A stretch of 64,000 bases of DNA from Mycolicibacterium chitae. GTDB taxonomy: Bacteria; Actinomycetota; Actinomycetes; Mycobacteriales; Mycobacteriaceae. How positions within the stretch are numbered: the first letter of the stretch is position 1; the number at the start of each line of letters is the position of its first letter. Positions 39,639 through 52,351 of the stretch are shown here, in pieces. Location of the stretch: the NCBI RefSeq assembly GCF_900637205.1, contig NZ_LR134355.1, forward strand, positions 2,294,001 through 2,358,000, written 5' to 3'. The position numbers were made by a program, and so were the translations under genes. The notes under the pieces are model-generated. The model made no database searches, was not told the DNA's origin, and worked only from the letters and a program-made list of their open reading frames with translations.

Positions 39639-40142
39639 CTACAGCGGGGCGGGCACCGCGGTCAGCGGGATCACCACGGTGCCCGCGCACGCCCCGTCGG
39701 CGATGGTGGTGTCGAACGTGCCCTTCAGCGACCCATCGGACTGCGGCGTGTAGGTGGTCACCGACTTCGCCGGGTCGAACGTGATGGTTCCGTCGGGCAA
39801 CAGGCAGTCCCAGTTCCAGTTGTTGGTCCGCGTCCACACCGAACCGGTCCAGTCGAAGCGCATCGCCTTCGGCACGTTGTCCTTCGGCGTGGGCCCGTCG
39901 GTGGCGGTCGCCACGCAGGTACCCGAGGAACAGTCCGTCTCGAAGACATAGCCGGCGGTGTAGGCGGTCTCCTGCTGCGAGGCGGCCACGCTGGTGCCCG
40001 ACTTCTGGTCGGTGTGGAAGGTGATCTTGTAGCGACCACCCCAGAACGCCTCGTCGGCGTGGGCGACCGGTGCCGCGAGCAGCGGACCCACCAGCAGGGC
40101 GGCGGCAACGACGACTGCGCGGCGCGAGTTCGTGTCTGGCAT
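39639..40142 (-). CDS. Secreted mycobacterial protein, unknown function
   Basis: 167 residues from ATG 40142 (a longer in-frame ORF to 40178 adds 12 unlikely residues). Signal peptide VVVAAALLVGPLLAAPVAHA, then a beta-rich domain with FWGGRYKITFHTDQKSGTSV, FETDCSSGTCVATA and WDCLLPDGT. Four Cys residues probably form disulfides. Similar domains occur in several mycobacterial exported proteins, but no function is known. Convergent with icd2, stop codons 6 bp apart. Confidence 0.75.
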   Translation of the reverse strand: MPDTNSRRAVVVAAALLVGPLLAAPVAHADEAFWGGRYKITFHTDQKSGTSVAASQQETAYTAGYVFETDCSSGTCVATATDGPTPKDNVPKAMRFDWTGSVWTRTNNWNWDCLLPDGTITFDPAKSVTTYTPQSDGSLKGTFDTTIADGACAGTVVIPLTAVPAPL

Positions 40143-40242
40143 GGGTTCACTGTGACAGACGGGACATCTGTTGTGCACGTTCCGGGCAATCCCGGCGCCG
40201 ATTCCGGGCTCGCGTGCGGGTGCCGCGAATTACCATGACGGC

Positions 40243-40653
40243 ATGATTCGGCTGGCCGCGGCCCTGGGTTCGGCAATCTTGTTGGCGTTCACCGGGGTGG
40301 CGTTCAGCAGCGGCGCCGCACACGCGGGCCCGCCGCCGCCGTGCACCTACCGACTGTCGGCACCGCAGGTGGTGCACATCTCCGGCGTCGACATGGTCAC
40401 CGCCACCCTCGAGGTCGACGACTGCGGGTGGCCGGCCGAACCGTACTCCAGTGTGGTCTGCCTGCAGGTCGACGGCGACGGCACGACCACCACCTGCATG
40501 CAGGCCCACGGACCCGAGAAGGCGCAGGTCTACTTGGGGCCGCACCGGCCCGGCACCGCCTACGCCGCCACGGGCCGTGGTTGCGGGCGCTGGGTGGGCA
40601 ACCCGCCGGCCCCGGACTGCCAGCGGTTGGGGCCCGTCACCGCGACACTGTAG
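40243..40653 (+). CDS. Small secreted Cys-rich protein, unknown function
   Basis: 136 residues from ATG 40243. Signal peptide ending near GAAHAGPPPP. The mature part has six Cys and alternating strand patterns (YRLSAPQVVHISGVDMVTAT, VVCLQVDGDGTTTTC), suggesting a disulfide-bonded beta domain. Divergent from the secreted protein at 39639-40142, sharing a 100-bp spacer. No family recognised. Confidence 0.7.
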   Translation: MIRLAAALGSAILLAFTGVAFSSGAAHAGPPPPCTYRLSAPQVVHISGVDMVTATLEVDDCGWPAEPYSSVVCLQVDGDGTTTTCMQAHGPEKAQVYLGPHRPGTAYAATGRGCGRWVGNPPAPDCQRLGPVTATL

Positions 40654-40699
40654 GGCCCGTTCCACCCCGCTGTCGGACGGGTTCGGTAGGGTCCTGCGG

Positions 40700-43072
<2,373 letters not shown>

Positions 43073-43087
43073 CCGGGCGGGGCCGGC

Positions 43088-45370
43088 TCAGTCCTCCTTG
43101 CGGATCAGCCGGCCCAGCGCCGCGCCGTCGGCGGCGAGCAGCTCCTCGATGCGGGGCTGGTTCACGTCGGCGACGATGATCTCGCCGACCTCGGGGTAGA
43201 CGTTGCTGAAGATGCCGTGCGACTTCATCTTCTCGGTCTGATAGATGTTGTCCTCGGTCGGCGTCACGTAGTAGACGATCTCGGCCTTGAACCGGTGGAT
43301 CAGCCACACGTGGATCAGGTCCATCAGGCGCTTCTGCCGCAACTGCTCGGCGAAGGTGTTCTGGTCGCGCACCGTCAGGATGCTGCGGCCGTGCCGGTCC
43401 TTGATCGGATCCACCACCACGTTGGCCAGCGGGTCGGGCGCGCTGCCGTAGATGCCGAGCTCGAGGATGTCCGAGCCGGCGCGGCGCGGGCGCAACTCGA
43501 CGCGCAACTGCTCGCCGAGCTGATAGTGCTCGCCCCACAGCGCCAGCCAGTCCTCCAGCAGCTTCTTGGGCACCTCGGTCTGCACCAGATGCTGGTGCTG
43601 GGTGGAGCCCTTGCCCATCGCCTTGGTGGTCGCCGTCCGGCCGGAGGAGGCCGCCAGCGCGGCGTCGCTGCGGGGGCCGCCGACCAGTGTTTGCGGTGTG
43701 CGATAAGGGGATTCGACCAGCCGCATCTTGCGCTGCAGGCGGGCCAGCGCCAGCATGCCCTCCTGGCGCAGCGAGGTGGCGAACTCCTCGCAGGCCACCC
43801 CGTCGACCTGATGGCCACCGTAGGTGATGAAGTTGAAGACGAAGCCCATCTTGCCGAGTTCCTCGGGGAAGGCGCGCATCTCGTCGTCGGTCATGCCGGT
43901 GGTGTCCCAGTTGAACGACGGGGACAGGTTGTAGGCCAGCATCTGGTCCGGGTACACCGCGTGGATGGCCTCGGCGAACTCACGCGCATCGGCCAGGTCG
44001 GCGGTCTTGGTCTCCATCCACAGGATGTCGGCGAACGGGGCCGCGGCCAGCGACTTGGCGATGGCGTACGGAATGCCGCCGCGCACCTGGTAATAACCTT
44101 CGGGGGTCTTGGCGAGTTCGCAGTCCCAGGCGACGTCGGCCCCCAACTCCTTGGCCTTCTCCCGGGCCGAGAACAGCGACGCGGTGGCCGCGAACTCCCG
44201 CCACTCGGCCGCCGTCATGGCCGCCGATTCGCCCTCGCGTTCACGGTATTCGAGCAGATCGCCCACGGCGCCGCCGTAGGTGTCCAGCCCGGCGTCGTCC
44301 TGCCAGGCCTCCACGAAGGCCGATTCGACCTTGTCGAAGGTGGCGTCCAGCAGGGTTTCGGCGCCGTCGAGCCAGGCCTTGGCCGCATCGGCCACCTGCG
44401 CCAGCAGACCGTGGCGTTCCAGCCAGGCCTCGGCCGCGGCGTACTCGGCATCGGGCAGCGCGTAGAGCAGGTGGCCGTTGAGTTCGGTGACCCCCAGCTG
44501 GTGGAACCGGCGCATCAACGCCAAGAAGCACGACTTGTAGGCGGGCACCTTGAGGTTGGTGGCGCCGAGCAGGAACGGCTGATCGCGCTCGTCGGCGCGA
44601 CTGTCGATCAGGTTGGCGGCCTCGGCGTCGGTGCGGGCCACGATGATGCCCGGCACCCGCATGATGTCGAGCTGGAAGCGGGCGGTGTTGAGCCGCTTGA
44701 TCTGCTCGTCGGAGGGCACCAGCACCTTGCCGCCCTGATGGCCGCACTTCTTGGTGCCCGGCCGCTGGTCCTCGATGTGATAGCCGGGCACGCCGGCCTC
44801 GACGAACCGCCGAATCAGGTTGCGCACGTGCGGATCACCGCCGTGGCCGGTGTCGGCGTCGGCGATGATGAACGGCCGATAGTCGTAGGCGGGGGTGGCG
44901 GCGCGCTGCTCGTCGGACATCCGCGAACGCAGGTACTGCTGATTGCGGTCGGCGGTCAGCAGCGCCCGCACCAGCCCGGCCGCCTCCTCGGGCACCTGAC
45001 TGAGCGGATAGCTGGCCAGGTCCGGGCCCGGGTCCTCGCTGATCGAGCCCTTCGCCGAGGTCGCCCAGCCGCCGAGGTAGATGCCCTCGATGCCCATCCG
45101 CTTCATGACCACTGCCTGCCCCGGCGAGTAGGGGCCGAACGTGGTGATGCTCTTCTTCTGCTTGAACAGCTCCCGCAGGTGCGGGTAAAAGGCGGCGGCC
45201 GCCTCGCGCGCCACCGGAAAGTCCGACGGGATGGTGCCGCGTTGCTCGGCGACCTGGCGCGCGGAGTACAGCCGGGTCACCGCCTCGAACCGGGGGCTGT
45301 CGAAATACGCCTGAGTCGCGGCGATGTCTGCCTCGAAGTACTCCTGGAAGCTTGTGTTGAGAGTTGACAT
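43088..45370 (-). CDS. aceA: Isocitrate lyase, long form (ICL2/AceA2)
   Basis: 760 residues, much longer than ICL1 (about 430). The N-terminal part holds the lyase barrel: [33 protein letters not shown] and the catalytic-loop Cys in [13 protein letters not shown]. The later part contains [23 protein letters not shown] and [16 protein letters not shown]. The roughly 150-residue C-terminal regulatory domain of ICL2 follows. It splits isocitrate into glyoxylate and succinate. The ribosome site GAGGAG lies 9 nt before the ATG. A strong hairpin separates it from the upstream kinase. Confidence 0.95.
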   Translation of the reverse strand: MSTLNTSFQEYFEADIAATQAYFDSPRFEAVTRLYSARQVAEQRGTIPSDFPVAREAAAAFYPHLRELFKQKKSITTFGPYSPGQAVVMKRMGIEGIYLGGWATSAKGSISEDPGPDLASYPLSQVPEEAAGLVRALLTADRNQQYLRSRMSDEQRAATPAYDYRPFIIADADTGHGGDPHVRNLIRRFVEAGVPGYHIEDQRPGTKKCGHQGGKVLVPSDEQIKRLNTARFQLDIMRVPGIIVARTDAEAANLIDSRADERDQPFLLGATNLKVPAYKSCFLALMRRFHQLGVTELNGHLLYALPDAEYAAAEAWLERHGLLAQVADAAKAWLDGAETLLDATFDKVESAFVEAWQDDAGLDTYGGAVGDLLEYREREGESAAMTAAEWREFAATASLFSAREKAKELGADVAWDCELAKTPEGYYQVRGGIPYAIAKSLAAAPFADILWMETKTADLADAREFAEAIHAVYPDQMLAYNLSPSFNWDTTGMTDDEMRAFPEELGKMGFVFNFITYGGHQVDGVACEEFATSLRQEGMLALARLQRKMRLVESPYRTPQTLVGGPRSDAALAASSGRTATTKAMGKGSTQHQHLVQTEVPKKLLEDWLALWGEHYQLGEQLRVELRPRRAGSDILELGIYGSAPDPLANVVVDPIKDRHGRSILTVRDQNTFAEQLRQKRLMDLIHVWLIHRFKAEIVYYVTPTEDNIYQTEKMKSHGIFSNVYPEVGEIIVADVNQPRIEELLAADGAALGRLIRKED

Positions 45371-45434
45371 GCGCGCTGCTCCTCTGTGAGCTCGGGGCCT
45401 CGCGAGGCACCCGAGGGCGGTCAGTCGATTATCG

Positions 45435-45467
45435 CGACGAACCTCCATGCTGGCATGAAGTTCGTCG
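45435..45467 (-). terminator. Hairpin directly after the kinase stop codon
   Basis: CGACGAAC (45435-45442) pairs with GTTCGTCG (45460-45467), enclosing CATGC-TG-GCATG. The stem begins one base after the kinase stop on the minus strand and lies 65 bp upstream of the isocitrate lyase start. There is no clear T-tract, so it could be a terminator, an mRNA-processing site, or an operator for aceA. Confidence 0.5.
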
Positions 45468-45468
45468 A

Positions 45469-47088
45469 TCACCCACCGTTACCGCTGGAGATCTGGTCGG
45501 CGATCTGTCCGGCCAGCGTGTCGGCGCGGTCGCCGACCGCCCCGGTCAGGCAGGCGTTGACGTCGACGACGACATTGGCGACGGGCCGCAGCGCGCGCTG
45601 GCAGGTGACCTCGCTGCCGACCCGGCTGTTGGTCACGGTCAGCGTCTCGTCGGTGCGCGCGGTGTTGCCCAGCCGCCAGTCGTCAGTGGGCTCGCCGGAA
45701 CCCTTCGACACCTGGGCGGTCTTGGCCGCGCAGCCCGGCCACAGCCCGGCCTGGCGGTCCACGAAGCTGCGCGCGAGTTCGGCGGTGCCGAAGGCGATCA
45801 CGCTCTGCACGACGCTGGCCTTGATCTGCGTGTCGACCGGATTCACCACCTGCGTGAAGGGTGCTGTGGCGCCGCTGTTTTGGAAAGCCGACTGCTGCGC
45901 CGGGTACATCACGGCGGTGCATTCGGGAACGTTGATCAACCGGTCGTTGTAGAACCCGCCGGACGAACCGCTGGCCTGCATGGGGATGCCCATGACCGCC
46001 GAAATCTCCTCGGCGGGCAGCAGCGCGTCCGGCAGGTCGGCGTCGGCGAGGGTGACGGCCGCCGGGGCCGGGGCGGCAGTGGTCGGTGCGGCGCTCGGCG
46101 CGGGTGCCGGGTCGTCGCGCAGCACCACGGCGGCCGACACGCCGGCACCCACCAGGAGCGCCGCGCCGGCCGCGGCGGCCAGTTTCACGCCGGTGCGTGA
46201 CCGCGGCGGGGGAGGCGGCGGCGTGAAGCGGGGCTGCGGCGGGGCCTGCCGGTGCAACGCGTCGGCCGCGGCGGCGGCCAGCGCGCGACCCGACGGGTAG
46301 CGGTGGGCCGGATCCTTGGCCATCGCGGTTCCCACCACCGCGTCGAAAGCCGGTGTCAGCGGCGCGAACTCGCTGGGGCGCGGCGCCGGGCGCTGCAGGT
46401 GCGCCATGGCCTGGGCCGCCATGCTGGGCGCGTCCGCGAACGGCGTGCGCCCGGTCAGCAGCTGGAACAGCGCGCAACCCAGCGAGTACAGGTCCGAACG
46501 GTGATCGACGTTCCGGCCGTCGAGCACCTCCGGGGCCGCATAGGCCATGGTCGTCATCACCGCGTTGGTGGCGGTCATCCCGGCGTCGTCGGCCGCGCGG
46601 GCGATGCTGAAATCGCTGAGCAGGACCCGCTCCTCGGGGCCGACGGGCCCGGACAGCAGGAAGTTGGCGGGTTTGATGTCGCGGTGCAGCACCCGCCGGG
46701 AGTGCGCGTAGTCCAGGGCCTCGGCCACCGCGGCGACGATGTGCACCGCGCGCTGCGGGGTCATGGTGCCCGCGCGCAGGGCCGCGTCGGCGTCGGTGCC
46801 GTCGACCAACTGCATGGCGATCCACAGGCGCCCCTCGGCGGACTCGCCGCGGTCGTACACCGAGACGATGTTGGGATGATCCAGGCTCGCGGCGATGTCG
46901 GCCTCGCGCCGGAAGCGGGCCCGGAACTCCGGATCGGCGGACAGTTCGGCCGACATCACCTTCAGCGCGTCGAGCCGGGGCAGTTCAGGATCGGCCGCCG
47001 CGTACACGGTGCCCATGCCGCCGGCGCCGAGCTTGCCCTGTATCCGGTAGCCGGACACTACCGAGCCGATGCCGATGGTCCCCGTCAC
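45469..47088 (-). CDS. Transmembrane Ser/Thr protein kinase with PknH-type extracellular sensor domain
   Basis: 539 residues. Kinase domain (about 12-270): Gly-rich loop [14 protein letters not shown], catalytic Lys in [19 protein letters not shown]; the magnesium motif reads DFS instead of DFG ([15 protein letters not shown]), then [21 protein letters not shown] Pro-rich linker, one transmembrane helix (about 300-325) and a roughly 200-residue extracellular domain with four or more Cys match PknH_C. Close to its DUF4333 neighbour (31 nt). Likely senses an envelope ligand and phosphorylates regulators such as FHA proteins; the ligand is unknown. Confidence 0.9.
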   Translation of the reverse strand: MTGTIGIGSVVSGYRIQGKLGAGGMGTVYAAADPELPRLDALKVMSAELSADPEFRARFRREADIAASLDHPNIVSVYDRGESAEGRLWIAMQLVDGTDADAALRAGTMTPQRAVHIVAAVAEALDYAHSRRVLHRDIKPANFLLSGPVGPEERVLLSDFSIARAADDAGMTATNAVMTTMAYAAPEVLDGRNVDHRSDLYSLGCALFQLLTGRTPFADAPSMAAQAMAHLQRPAPRPSEFAPLTPAFDAVVGTAMAKDPAHRYPSGRALAAAAADALHRQAPPQPRFTPPPPPPRSRTGVKLAAAAGAALLVGAGVSAAVVLRDDPAPAPSAAPTTAAPAPAAVTLADADLPDALLPAEEISAVMGIPMQASGSSGGFYNDRLINVPECTAVMYPAQQSAFQNSGATAPFTQVVNPVDTQIKASVVQSVIAFGTAELARSFVDRQAGLWPGCAAKTAQVSKGSGEPTDDWRLGNTARTDETLTVTNSRVGSEVTCQRALRPVANVVVDVNACLTGAVGDRADTLAGQIADQISSGNGG

Positions 47089-47119
47089 CCGGCCACGATA
47101 TCGCCGTCGTCCAGGCTCC

Positions 47120-47695
47120 TCAGGTGGGCGCGCCCACCCAGTAGGTGCCGCGGTCGTCGGCGAAGGTGACCTCGACCTGGCGCGGGGTGCCGTTGATGGT
47201 GGCCTCGCAGCCGAAGGTCGCGCCGGACTCGATGGTGGGATTGGCGCCGTTGTTGCAGCGGACGTCGGTCACCTCGCCCGCGCCGTAGCCGCCGGCGGTG
47301 TCGGTCAGCACGTGCCGCACGCCGTCCTGGACCGCGTTGATGTCGAGCTGTTCGGTGCGCAGGAATCCGGGCGCCCAGAACGCCATGATGCCCACCGCGA
47401 TCAGCGCCGCGGCCACCACGGCGGTGACGATCGGCCCGGTGCGGCGCCGGCGGCGCGGCGGCGGACCCATCGGGAACCCCGGCGGGGGCCCATATCCACC
47501 GGGCTGCCACTGGGGTTGGCCGTAGGTGCCTGGGTAGGGGCCGGGCGGCGGCGGGTAGTAGCCGGGCGGTGGCTGAGCCGGCGGGTGCTGGCCGGGCGGG
47601 CCGGGCTGATAGGGCCCGGTCGGCGGCAGCGGCGGCTGCCAGCCCTGGGTCGGGGGCACGCTGCCGTCGGGCCACTGCGGTCCAGCGTCGTTCAT
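47120..47695 (-). CDS. DUF4333-domain membrane protein with a Pro/Gly-rich cytoplasmic N-terminus
   Basis: 191 residues. The first 80 residues are Pro, Gly, Gln and Tyr rich, ending in RRRRR. A transmembrane helix ([18 protein letters not shown]) and a DUF4333 domain follow ([20 protein letters not shown], then [20 protein letters not shown]). DUF4333 domains occur as extracellular modules in mycobacterial envelope proteins. It lies 25 nt after the lipoprotein gene and 31 nt before the kinase gene, so it is an operon member. The Pro-rich tail may bind the kinase or other signalling proteins (inference). Confidence 0.82.
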   Translation of the reverse strand: MNDAGPQWPDGSVPPTQGWQPPLPPTGPYQPGPPGQHPPAQPPPGYYPPPPGPYPGTYGQPQWQPGGYGPPPGFPMGPPPRRRRRTGPIVTAVVAAALIAVGIMAFWAPGFLRTEQLDINAVQDGVRHVLTDTAGGYGAGEVTDVRCNNGANPTIESGATFGCEATINGTPRQVEVTFADDRGTYWVGAPT

Positions 47696-47720
47696 CGGTC
47701 CTCCGGGTGGGTCGGGCAGG

Positions 47721-48941
47721 CTATTCGGCGGTCAGCATCAGGTACTGCGCGGCCGCCATCTGATGCGCATCGGCGAGTTGACCGGCCGAGACCTCGAAGA
47801 CGATCTCGTCGGCCGTGCCGGTGCAGTAGAAGCGCGGCGGGGTGCCGCGGGACTTCTCGGGCGGCAGCTGCTGCAGGCATCGCGCCCCGGGCAGTCCCGG
47901 AACGGCTTCGGCGGATTCGAATCCGTTGTCCGCCATGGTCTTCGCAAACTGGTCGACGATCGAGGCGGCCCCGTCGGCGTCGCGCGCGGCGTAGGTGGTG
48001 GTGCGTCCGATCACGGCCTCGGTGACCCCGGCCTGTTCGAACACCCGCGCGTCGACGGCGGGGGCATTCGAGAACGCCAGGATGCCGTGCGCTCCGTAGC
48101 TGCCCTGGTACACCTTGCGGTCATCGGCGGGCGGCGGCAGCGTGCGGGCCACCAGGCCGGTGGCGTCCAGCGGAAGGCCGGACAGGTCCGCGACGGGGGT
48201 GGGCGCGAACCGGTCGAGCAGCGGGATCTGCTGGTCCAGGGTCGCGGCGACCGTCTCCGCGGCGGCCTCGGTGCCGCCCACCGAGATGGTCAACTGCCCC
48301 AGCACGAAGGGACCGCGCGGGGTGAACGCGAGCACCTTGGCGTTCTCCTGGCCGCCGCCTCCCCAGGTCACCGCCCGGGTGTCCGGATAGCGGGGGACGC
48401 CCGTCGGTTGGGTGGGCCGCGGAGTCTCGTCGAAGATGTTGGACACCGCGGCGCTGCGGGCATGCATGTCGGCCGCCGCGGCCTCGGCATCCTCGGGGCT
48501 GGCGAACCGCAGCACCGCGTTCTGGATGCTGCGCTGCTGCTTGCCCTGGTTATCGGCCAGCGTGGTGAAGCCGGCGACGAAGTTGTGGTCGGCCCCGGCC
48601 GGGATCGGCGCGGGGAAGGCCTTCACGACGGCCGCGGCATCCTTGATGACGCCGACGCCCATGCCGCTGCTCTTGACCAGGGCGGGATCGACCTGGAAGG
48701 GCAGCACCGTGTAATCGGCCATCCGGCGGGCTTCCACGAGGTGACCGGAGGCCCCCGCGGGGCCGAGTGCGGGCCGCGGAGTGGTGGGGTAGTTGCCGGG
48801 TTGCAGCAGGGCGGGATTGGCGGCCTGCGGATCGAAGTCCGGGTGGCGCAGCGCGGTACCGCTCACCGTGCTCGCGCACCCGCCGAGCAGCAGCGCCGCC
48901 GTCACCGTCAGCGCTGCCGAGCGCAGCTTTCGCACCGTCAC
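47721..48941 (-). CDS. Mycobacterial lipoprotein (DUF7373-like), copy next to the PknH-type kinase
   Basis: 406 residues from GTG 48941 (GTG 48935 also possible). The signal peptide has the lipobox LLGGC. Conserved blocks shared with the lipoprotein at 50931-52154: [34 protein letters not shown], the DADG-A-x-x-VDQFA block and a terminal DAHQMAAAQYLMLTA. The two are clearly paralogues. The family is a mycobacterial surface lipoprotein group of unknown ligand. Adjacent to a kinase, it may present ligand to the sensor domain (inference). Confidence 0.82.
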   Translation of the reverse strand: MTVRKLRSAALTVTAALLLGGCASTVSGTALRHPDFDPQAANPALLQPGNYPTTPRPALGPAGASGHLVEARRMADYTVLPFQVDPALVKSSGMGVGVIKDAAAVVKAFPAPIPAGADHNFVAGFTTLADNQGKQQRSIQNAVLRFASPEDAEAAAADMHARSAAVSNIFDETPRPTQPTGVPRYPDTRAVTWGGGGQENAKVLAFTPRGPFVLGQLTISVGGTEAAAETVAATLDQQIPLLDRFAPTPVADLSGLPLDATGLVARTLPPPADDRKVYQGSYGAHGILAFSNAPAVDARVFEQAGVTEAVIGRTTTYAARDADGAASIVDQFAKTMADNGFESAEAVPGLPGARCLQQLPPEKSRGTPPRFYCTGTADEIVFEVSAGQLADAHQMAAAQYLMLTAE

Positions 48942-48990
48942 CGCGGTGTCCCCCTTCCGGCGTTCGATTCGGCAGAGTCTACGGCCGCCC

Positions 48991-50928
48991 TCATCCGAGG
49001 CGGTCCTGCAATTGCGGTACCAGGGTGTCGTTGAGGTAGCGCGTGGCCGCCGGGCCCGCACCGGCCAGGGCGGCCACGACATCGGGTTCGTCGACGACGA
49101 GTTGAGCGCCACCGTAGGCGCTGAAGGTATCGGGCAGCCCACCGAAGGCGCCGTTGCCGGCGGCCGGATCGGTGCGCACGATCACCGCGACATCGCTGGG
49201 ATAGCCGAACAGCGCGTCGGGGTGCAGCGGGATCTCCGGGGCGCCGTCGGGCCGGCCGGGCAGCTTCGAGTTGTAGGTGAAGCCCAGGCTGGTCAGGTAG
49301 GCGCCGGCCGGCGACTCGGCCAGCGCGGCCGACAGACCCGAGGAGGTGAAGTAGAACGCCGTGACGGTCTTGTCGGCGAACTCCGGGTTCTCGGCACGCA
49401 GTGCGGACTGCTCGGCGCCGAGTTCCCGGGCGACCTCGGCGGCGCGGGTGCCCTCGCCGAGAATGCCGCCGAGCCAGGACAATTGCAGCTGCGGCGTGAA
49501 CGGCAGCCCGCTGGTATTGGGCCGGGTGATCGTCGGTGCGACCGCCGCGAGCCGGTCGTAGAGTTGCCGGTCGAGGCCGATGCCGGTGTCGATGATCAGG
49601 TCGGCGTGGGCCGCGGCGATGGCGGTGGGGTCGGCGGTCGCCAGGAGGGTGGGCTCGTCGTCGAAAAGTGTGCGCAGCCAACCGGGGACCGTGCCGCCGG
49701 GGGCCAGCAGCGCCACCGGTTGCACCCCCAGCGACAGCGCCGTGTCGGCGTCGCCGGGACCCAGCGCCGCGACGGCGGTGGGCCGCTGATCGAGGCGGGT
49801 GGCGCCGAAGGTGTGGGCGAACATCTGCGCCGGGTACGGGGTGCGGTCCTCGCCGCGCGGGATCAGCAGCACCGCGCTGACGACCACCGCGACCAACGCC
49901 AGCGCCCCGGCGGTCAGCCAGAGGCCGCGGCGACGGCGGCGAGGACGCCCGTGCGGCGGGCCCGGGTGGGTGTGCGGCCCGCTGTAGTACCCGCTGGGAT
50001 AGGTCTGGGTGGCGTCGGTCATCCAACTCGGCGCGGGTTCGCCATAGGCCGCAGCCGGCGTGTCGGGCGGCGGTGGCGGTGGCGCCGGTTGGCCGCCGGC
50101 CAACGCCGTCTGCGCGGCGAGGGCGAGGTCGCGGGCGCTCTGGTAACGGGCGGCGGGATCCTTGGCCATCGCCGTCGCGATCACCGCGTCGAAGCCCGGC
50201 GGCACCCACGGCGCCACCTCGCTGACCCGCGGCGGCGGGCGCATGACGTGCGCCATCATCACCGCCGACATCGGCCCCACGCCCTGGAACGGGGTGCGGT
50301 CGGTGAGCATCCGAAACAGCGCGCAGCCCAACGAATACAGATCGGAGCGGTGGTCCAGCGGCCGGCCCTCCACGGCCTCGGGTGACGCGTAGGCCACCGT
50401 GGCGACCATCGATCCGGTGGCCGTCAGGCGGGTGGCGTCGTCGGCGGCGCGGGCAATGCCGAAGTCGGCGAGCAGCACCCGTTCGGCCGGCCCGGCCGGC
50501 CCGGCCAGCAGGAAGTTGGCGGGCTTGATGTCGCGGTGCAGCAGCTTGCGGGAATGGGCGTAATCGAGCGCCTTGGCGACCTCGGCGACGATGTGCACCG
50601 CGCGGGCCGGGTCCATCGGGCCGGCGTCCAGGACCGCGCCGGCGTCGGTGCCCTCGACGTACTGCATGGCCATCCACAACCGGCCGTCGTCGGTCTCACC
50701 GCGGGTGTACACCCGCACGACGTTCGGATGATCCAGTCCCGCAGCAAGATCCGCCTCCCGGCGAAACCGGGCGCGGAACTGCGGGTCGGCGGAGAACTCG
50801 GCGGACAACACCTTCAGGGCGTCGCTGCGCGGTAGCGACGGGTGCCGCGCCAGGTACACCGTCCCCATGCCGCCGGCGCCGAGTTTGCGCTCGATGGTGT
50901 ATCCGGCGATCACCGTGCCGGTCGGCAT
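48991..50928 (-). CDS. Ser/Thr kinase with an extracellular FecB-like periplasmic-binding domain
   Basis: 645 residues (alternative GTG 50934 gives a GTGA overlap with the lipoprotein stop). Intact kinase domain: [65 protein letters not shown]. After a Pro/Tyr-rich linker and one transmembrane helix (about 334-356), the extracellular part resembles iron-siderophore binding proteins: [38 protein letters not shown] and [20 protein letters not shown]. In FecB-type proteins this fold binds ferric siderophores. Role inferred: a kinase that reads siderophore or iron status at the surface. Confidence 0.88.
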   Translation of the reverse strand: MPTGTVIAGYTIERKLGAGGMGTVYLARHPSLPRSDALKVLSAEFSADPQFRARFRREADLAAGLDHPNVVRVYTRGETDDGRLWMAMQYVEGTDAGAVLDAGPMDPARAVHIVAEVAKALDYAHSRKLLHRDIKPANFLLAGPAGPAERVLLADFGIARAADDATRLTATGSMVATVAYASPEAVEGRPLDHRSDLYSLGCALFRMLTDRTPFQGVGPMSAVMMAHVMRPPPRVSEVAPWVPPGFDAVIATAMAKDPAARYQSARDLALAAQTALAGGQPAPPPPPPDTPAAAYGEPAPSWMTDATQTYPSGYYSGPHTHPGPPHGRPRRRRRGLWLTAGALALVAVVVSAVLLIPRGEDRTPYPAQMFAHTFGATRLDQRPTAVAALGPGDADTALSLGVQPVALLAPGGTVPGWLRTLFDDEPTLLATADPTAIAAAHADLIIDTGIGLDRQLYDRLAAVAPTITRPNTSGLPFTPQLQLSWLGGILGEGTRAAEVARELGAEQSALRAENPEFADKTVTAFYFTSSGLSAALAESPAGAYLTSLGFTYNSKLPGRPDGAPEIPLHPDALFGYPSDVAVIVRTDPAAGNGAFGGLPDTFSAYGGAQLVVDEPDVVAALAGAGPAATRYLNDTLVPQLQDRLG

Positions 50929-50930
50929 GG

Positions 50931-52154
50931 TCACGGCGCGACCAACATCAGGTATTGCGCGGCCACCAATTGGTGTGCGTCGGCGGGCTGGGTCGAGGTC
51001 ACCTCGATCAGGTACTCCTCGACCGGTGCCACGCAGTAGGTGAGCGGCCCATCGAGGATCGTCGGGTCGTCCGCGGGCGAGGTCAGGCAGCGGGCCGTGG
51101 GCATCCCGGCGATCGGCTGGGCCCGGGTGAACTTCCGGTCGGACACTTGGGCGACGAAGCCGTCGGCCAATTGGCCGGCGCCGGTGGCGTCGCGGGTCTG
51201 ATAGACGTTGGCCATCGACAGCAGCATCCACTGCAGACCGACGTCGTCGAACAGCGGTTGATCGCGGACCGGGTCGTCCATGAAGTTCAGCGCAGCATGC
51301 GGGCCGTACACCCCGGAGGCATGGGCGCGCGGGCCCTCGGGGAGCACCGGCGATCGGGCGATCAGCCCGGTGGGGTCCGCCGGCAGCGCGGCGAGCTGAT
51401 CCACGGCGGTGGGAACGAAGCGGTCCAACGCGGGGCGCTGTTTGTCGACGGTGGCCAGCGCCAAAGCGATTGCGTTCTCGGCCGATTTGTCCTGAGTCAG
51501 CTGCGCCAGGACATAGGGGCCGTGGGCGGTGATGGCGCGCACCGAGGTCCAGCCGCCGCCGTCGGATTGGTACAGCAGCACCTCGGGGCGGTCCTCGCGG
51601 GGGACGGCGCGCCATTGTTTCTCCGGGCTCGGATTGACCACGATCGGGTTCTGCAGCGTGGCCTCGCCCATGTCGCGCGCGGCCGCGGCGGCGTTGTCGG
51701 GGTCGGCGAACCGCAGCACGACGTTGGTGACGCGGGTCAACGAAGCCGCTCGGGTACCGGCCGAACTCTGGAATCCCGTGACGAAGTCGTGCGGGTGCAC
51801 CGCGGGTGGGATCAGGGAGTTCAGGAATGTCATGCCCAACGAGTCGGGACTGACCACGGGGCCGTTGGGGACCGGCGGCACGCCGTTGAGCGTCACATCC
51901 ACCTCGAAGGGCACGACCACGAACTCGGCCATCCGGCGGGCCTCCAGCAACGCGCCGGCGGCCCGGTCACCGGCGGTGCCCAGCGCCGGTCGGGGCGTGG
52001 TGAGCAGGTCGCCCGGGTCGAGCAGGGCCGTGTTCACCGTGCGGGGGTCCGCCCGCGGGTCGCGAATGGCGGTGCCGCTGTGCACCGTTGCGCAGCCGGC
52101 GAGCAGCAGCGCCACCGCGGCAGCCGCGACGGCGCGTAGCGCGCTCCGACCCAT
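50931..52154 (-). CDS. Mycobacterial lipoprotein (DUF7373-like), copy next to the FecB-kinase
   Basis: 407 residues with the lipobox LLLAGC. It shares block order and terminus with the lipoprotein at 47721-48941 ([45 protein letters not shown]), though clearly diverged. Its stop overlaps the kinase start by 4 nt if the kinase uses GTG 50934, so the pair is translationally coupled. A hairpin separates it from the haemophore-like gene upstream. Ligand unknown. Confidence 0.82.
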   Translation of the reverse strand: MGRSALRAVAAAAVALLLAGCATVHSGTAIRDPRADPRTVNTALLDPGDLLTTPRPALGTAGDRAAGALLEARRMAEFVVVPFEVDVTLNGVPPVPNGPVVSPDSLGMTFLNSLIPPAVHPHDFVTGFQSSAGTRAASLTRVTNVVLRFADPDNAAAAARDMGEATLQNPIVVNPSPEKQWRAVPREDRPEVLLYQSDGGGWTSVRAITAHGPYVLAQLTQDKSAENAIALALATVDKQRPALDRFVPTAVDQLAALPADPTGLIARSPVLPEGPRAHASGVYGPHAALNFMDDPVRDQPLFDDVGLQWMLLSMANVYQTRDATGAGQLADGFVAQVSDRKFTRAQPIAGMPTARCLTSPADDPTILDGPLTYCVAPVEEYLIEVTSTQPADAHQLVAAQYLMLVAP

Positions 52155-52258
52155 CCGCCCCCTCGTTCCTGCCGTCGCATCATCGGCCGCAGGCAAATCT
52201 ACCGGTAGTTCACCTCGGAACGTGGCCGGGATCACGGCGAGCCCGACGCCCAAACGAC

Positions 52259-52307
52259 CGATCCCCGGCGGAGGCACCCACGAGAAGGGGGCATCCGCCG
52301 GGGATCG
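52259..52307 (-). terminator. 14-bp perfect inverted repeat after the haemophore-like gene
   Basis: CGATCCCCGGCGGA (52259-52272) pairs exactly with TCCGCCGGGGATCG (52294-52307) across a 21-nt loop. It lies 44 bp after the haemophore-like stop and 104 bp before the lipoprotein start, both on the minus strand. No T-tract is present, as is common for mycobacterial terminators. It probably ends the haemophore transcript. Confidence 0.6.
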
Positions 52308-52351
52308 GCTACACGACGTTGTTCGGTTGTGCGGTCAGCGAACGCCGAGGA

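Noticed and set aside
40451..40699. In-frame upstream extension of tex
   Set aside because: Overlaps the secreted protein gene in another frame and does not resemble the Tex N-terminus.
43217..45367. 716-codon open frame antisense to isocitrate lyase
   Set aside because: Shadow frame; repetitive Gly/Leu/Val/Arg composition and no motifs.
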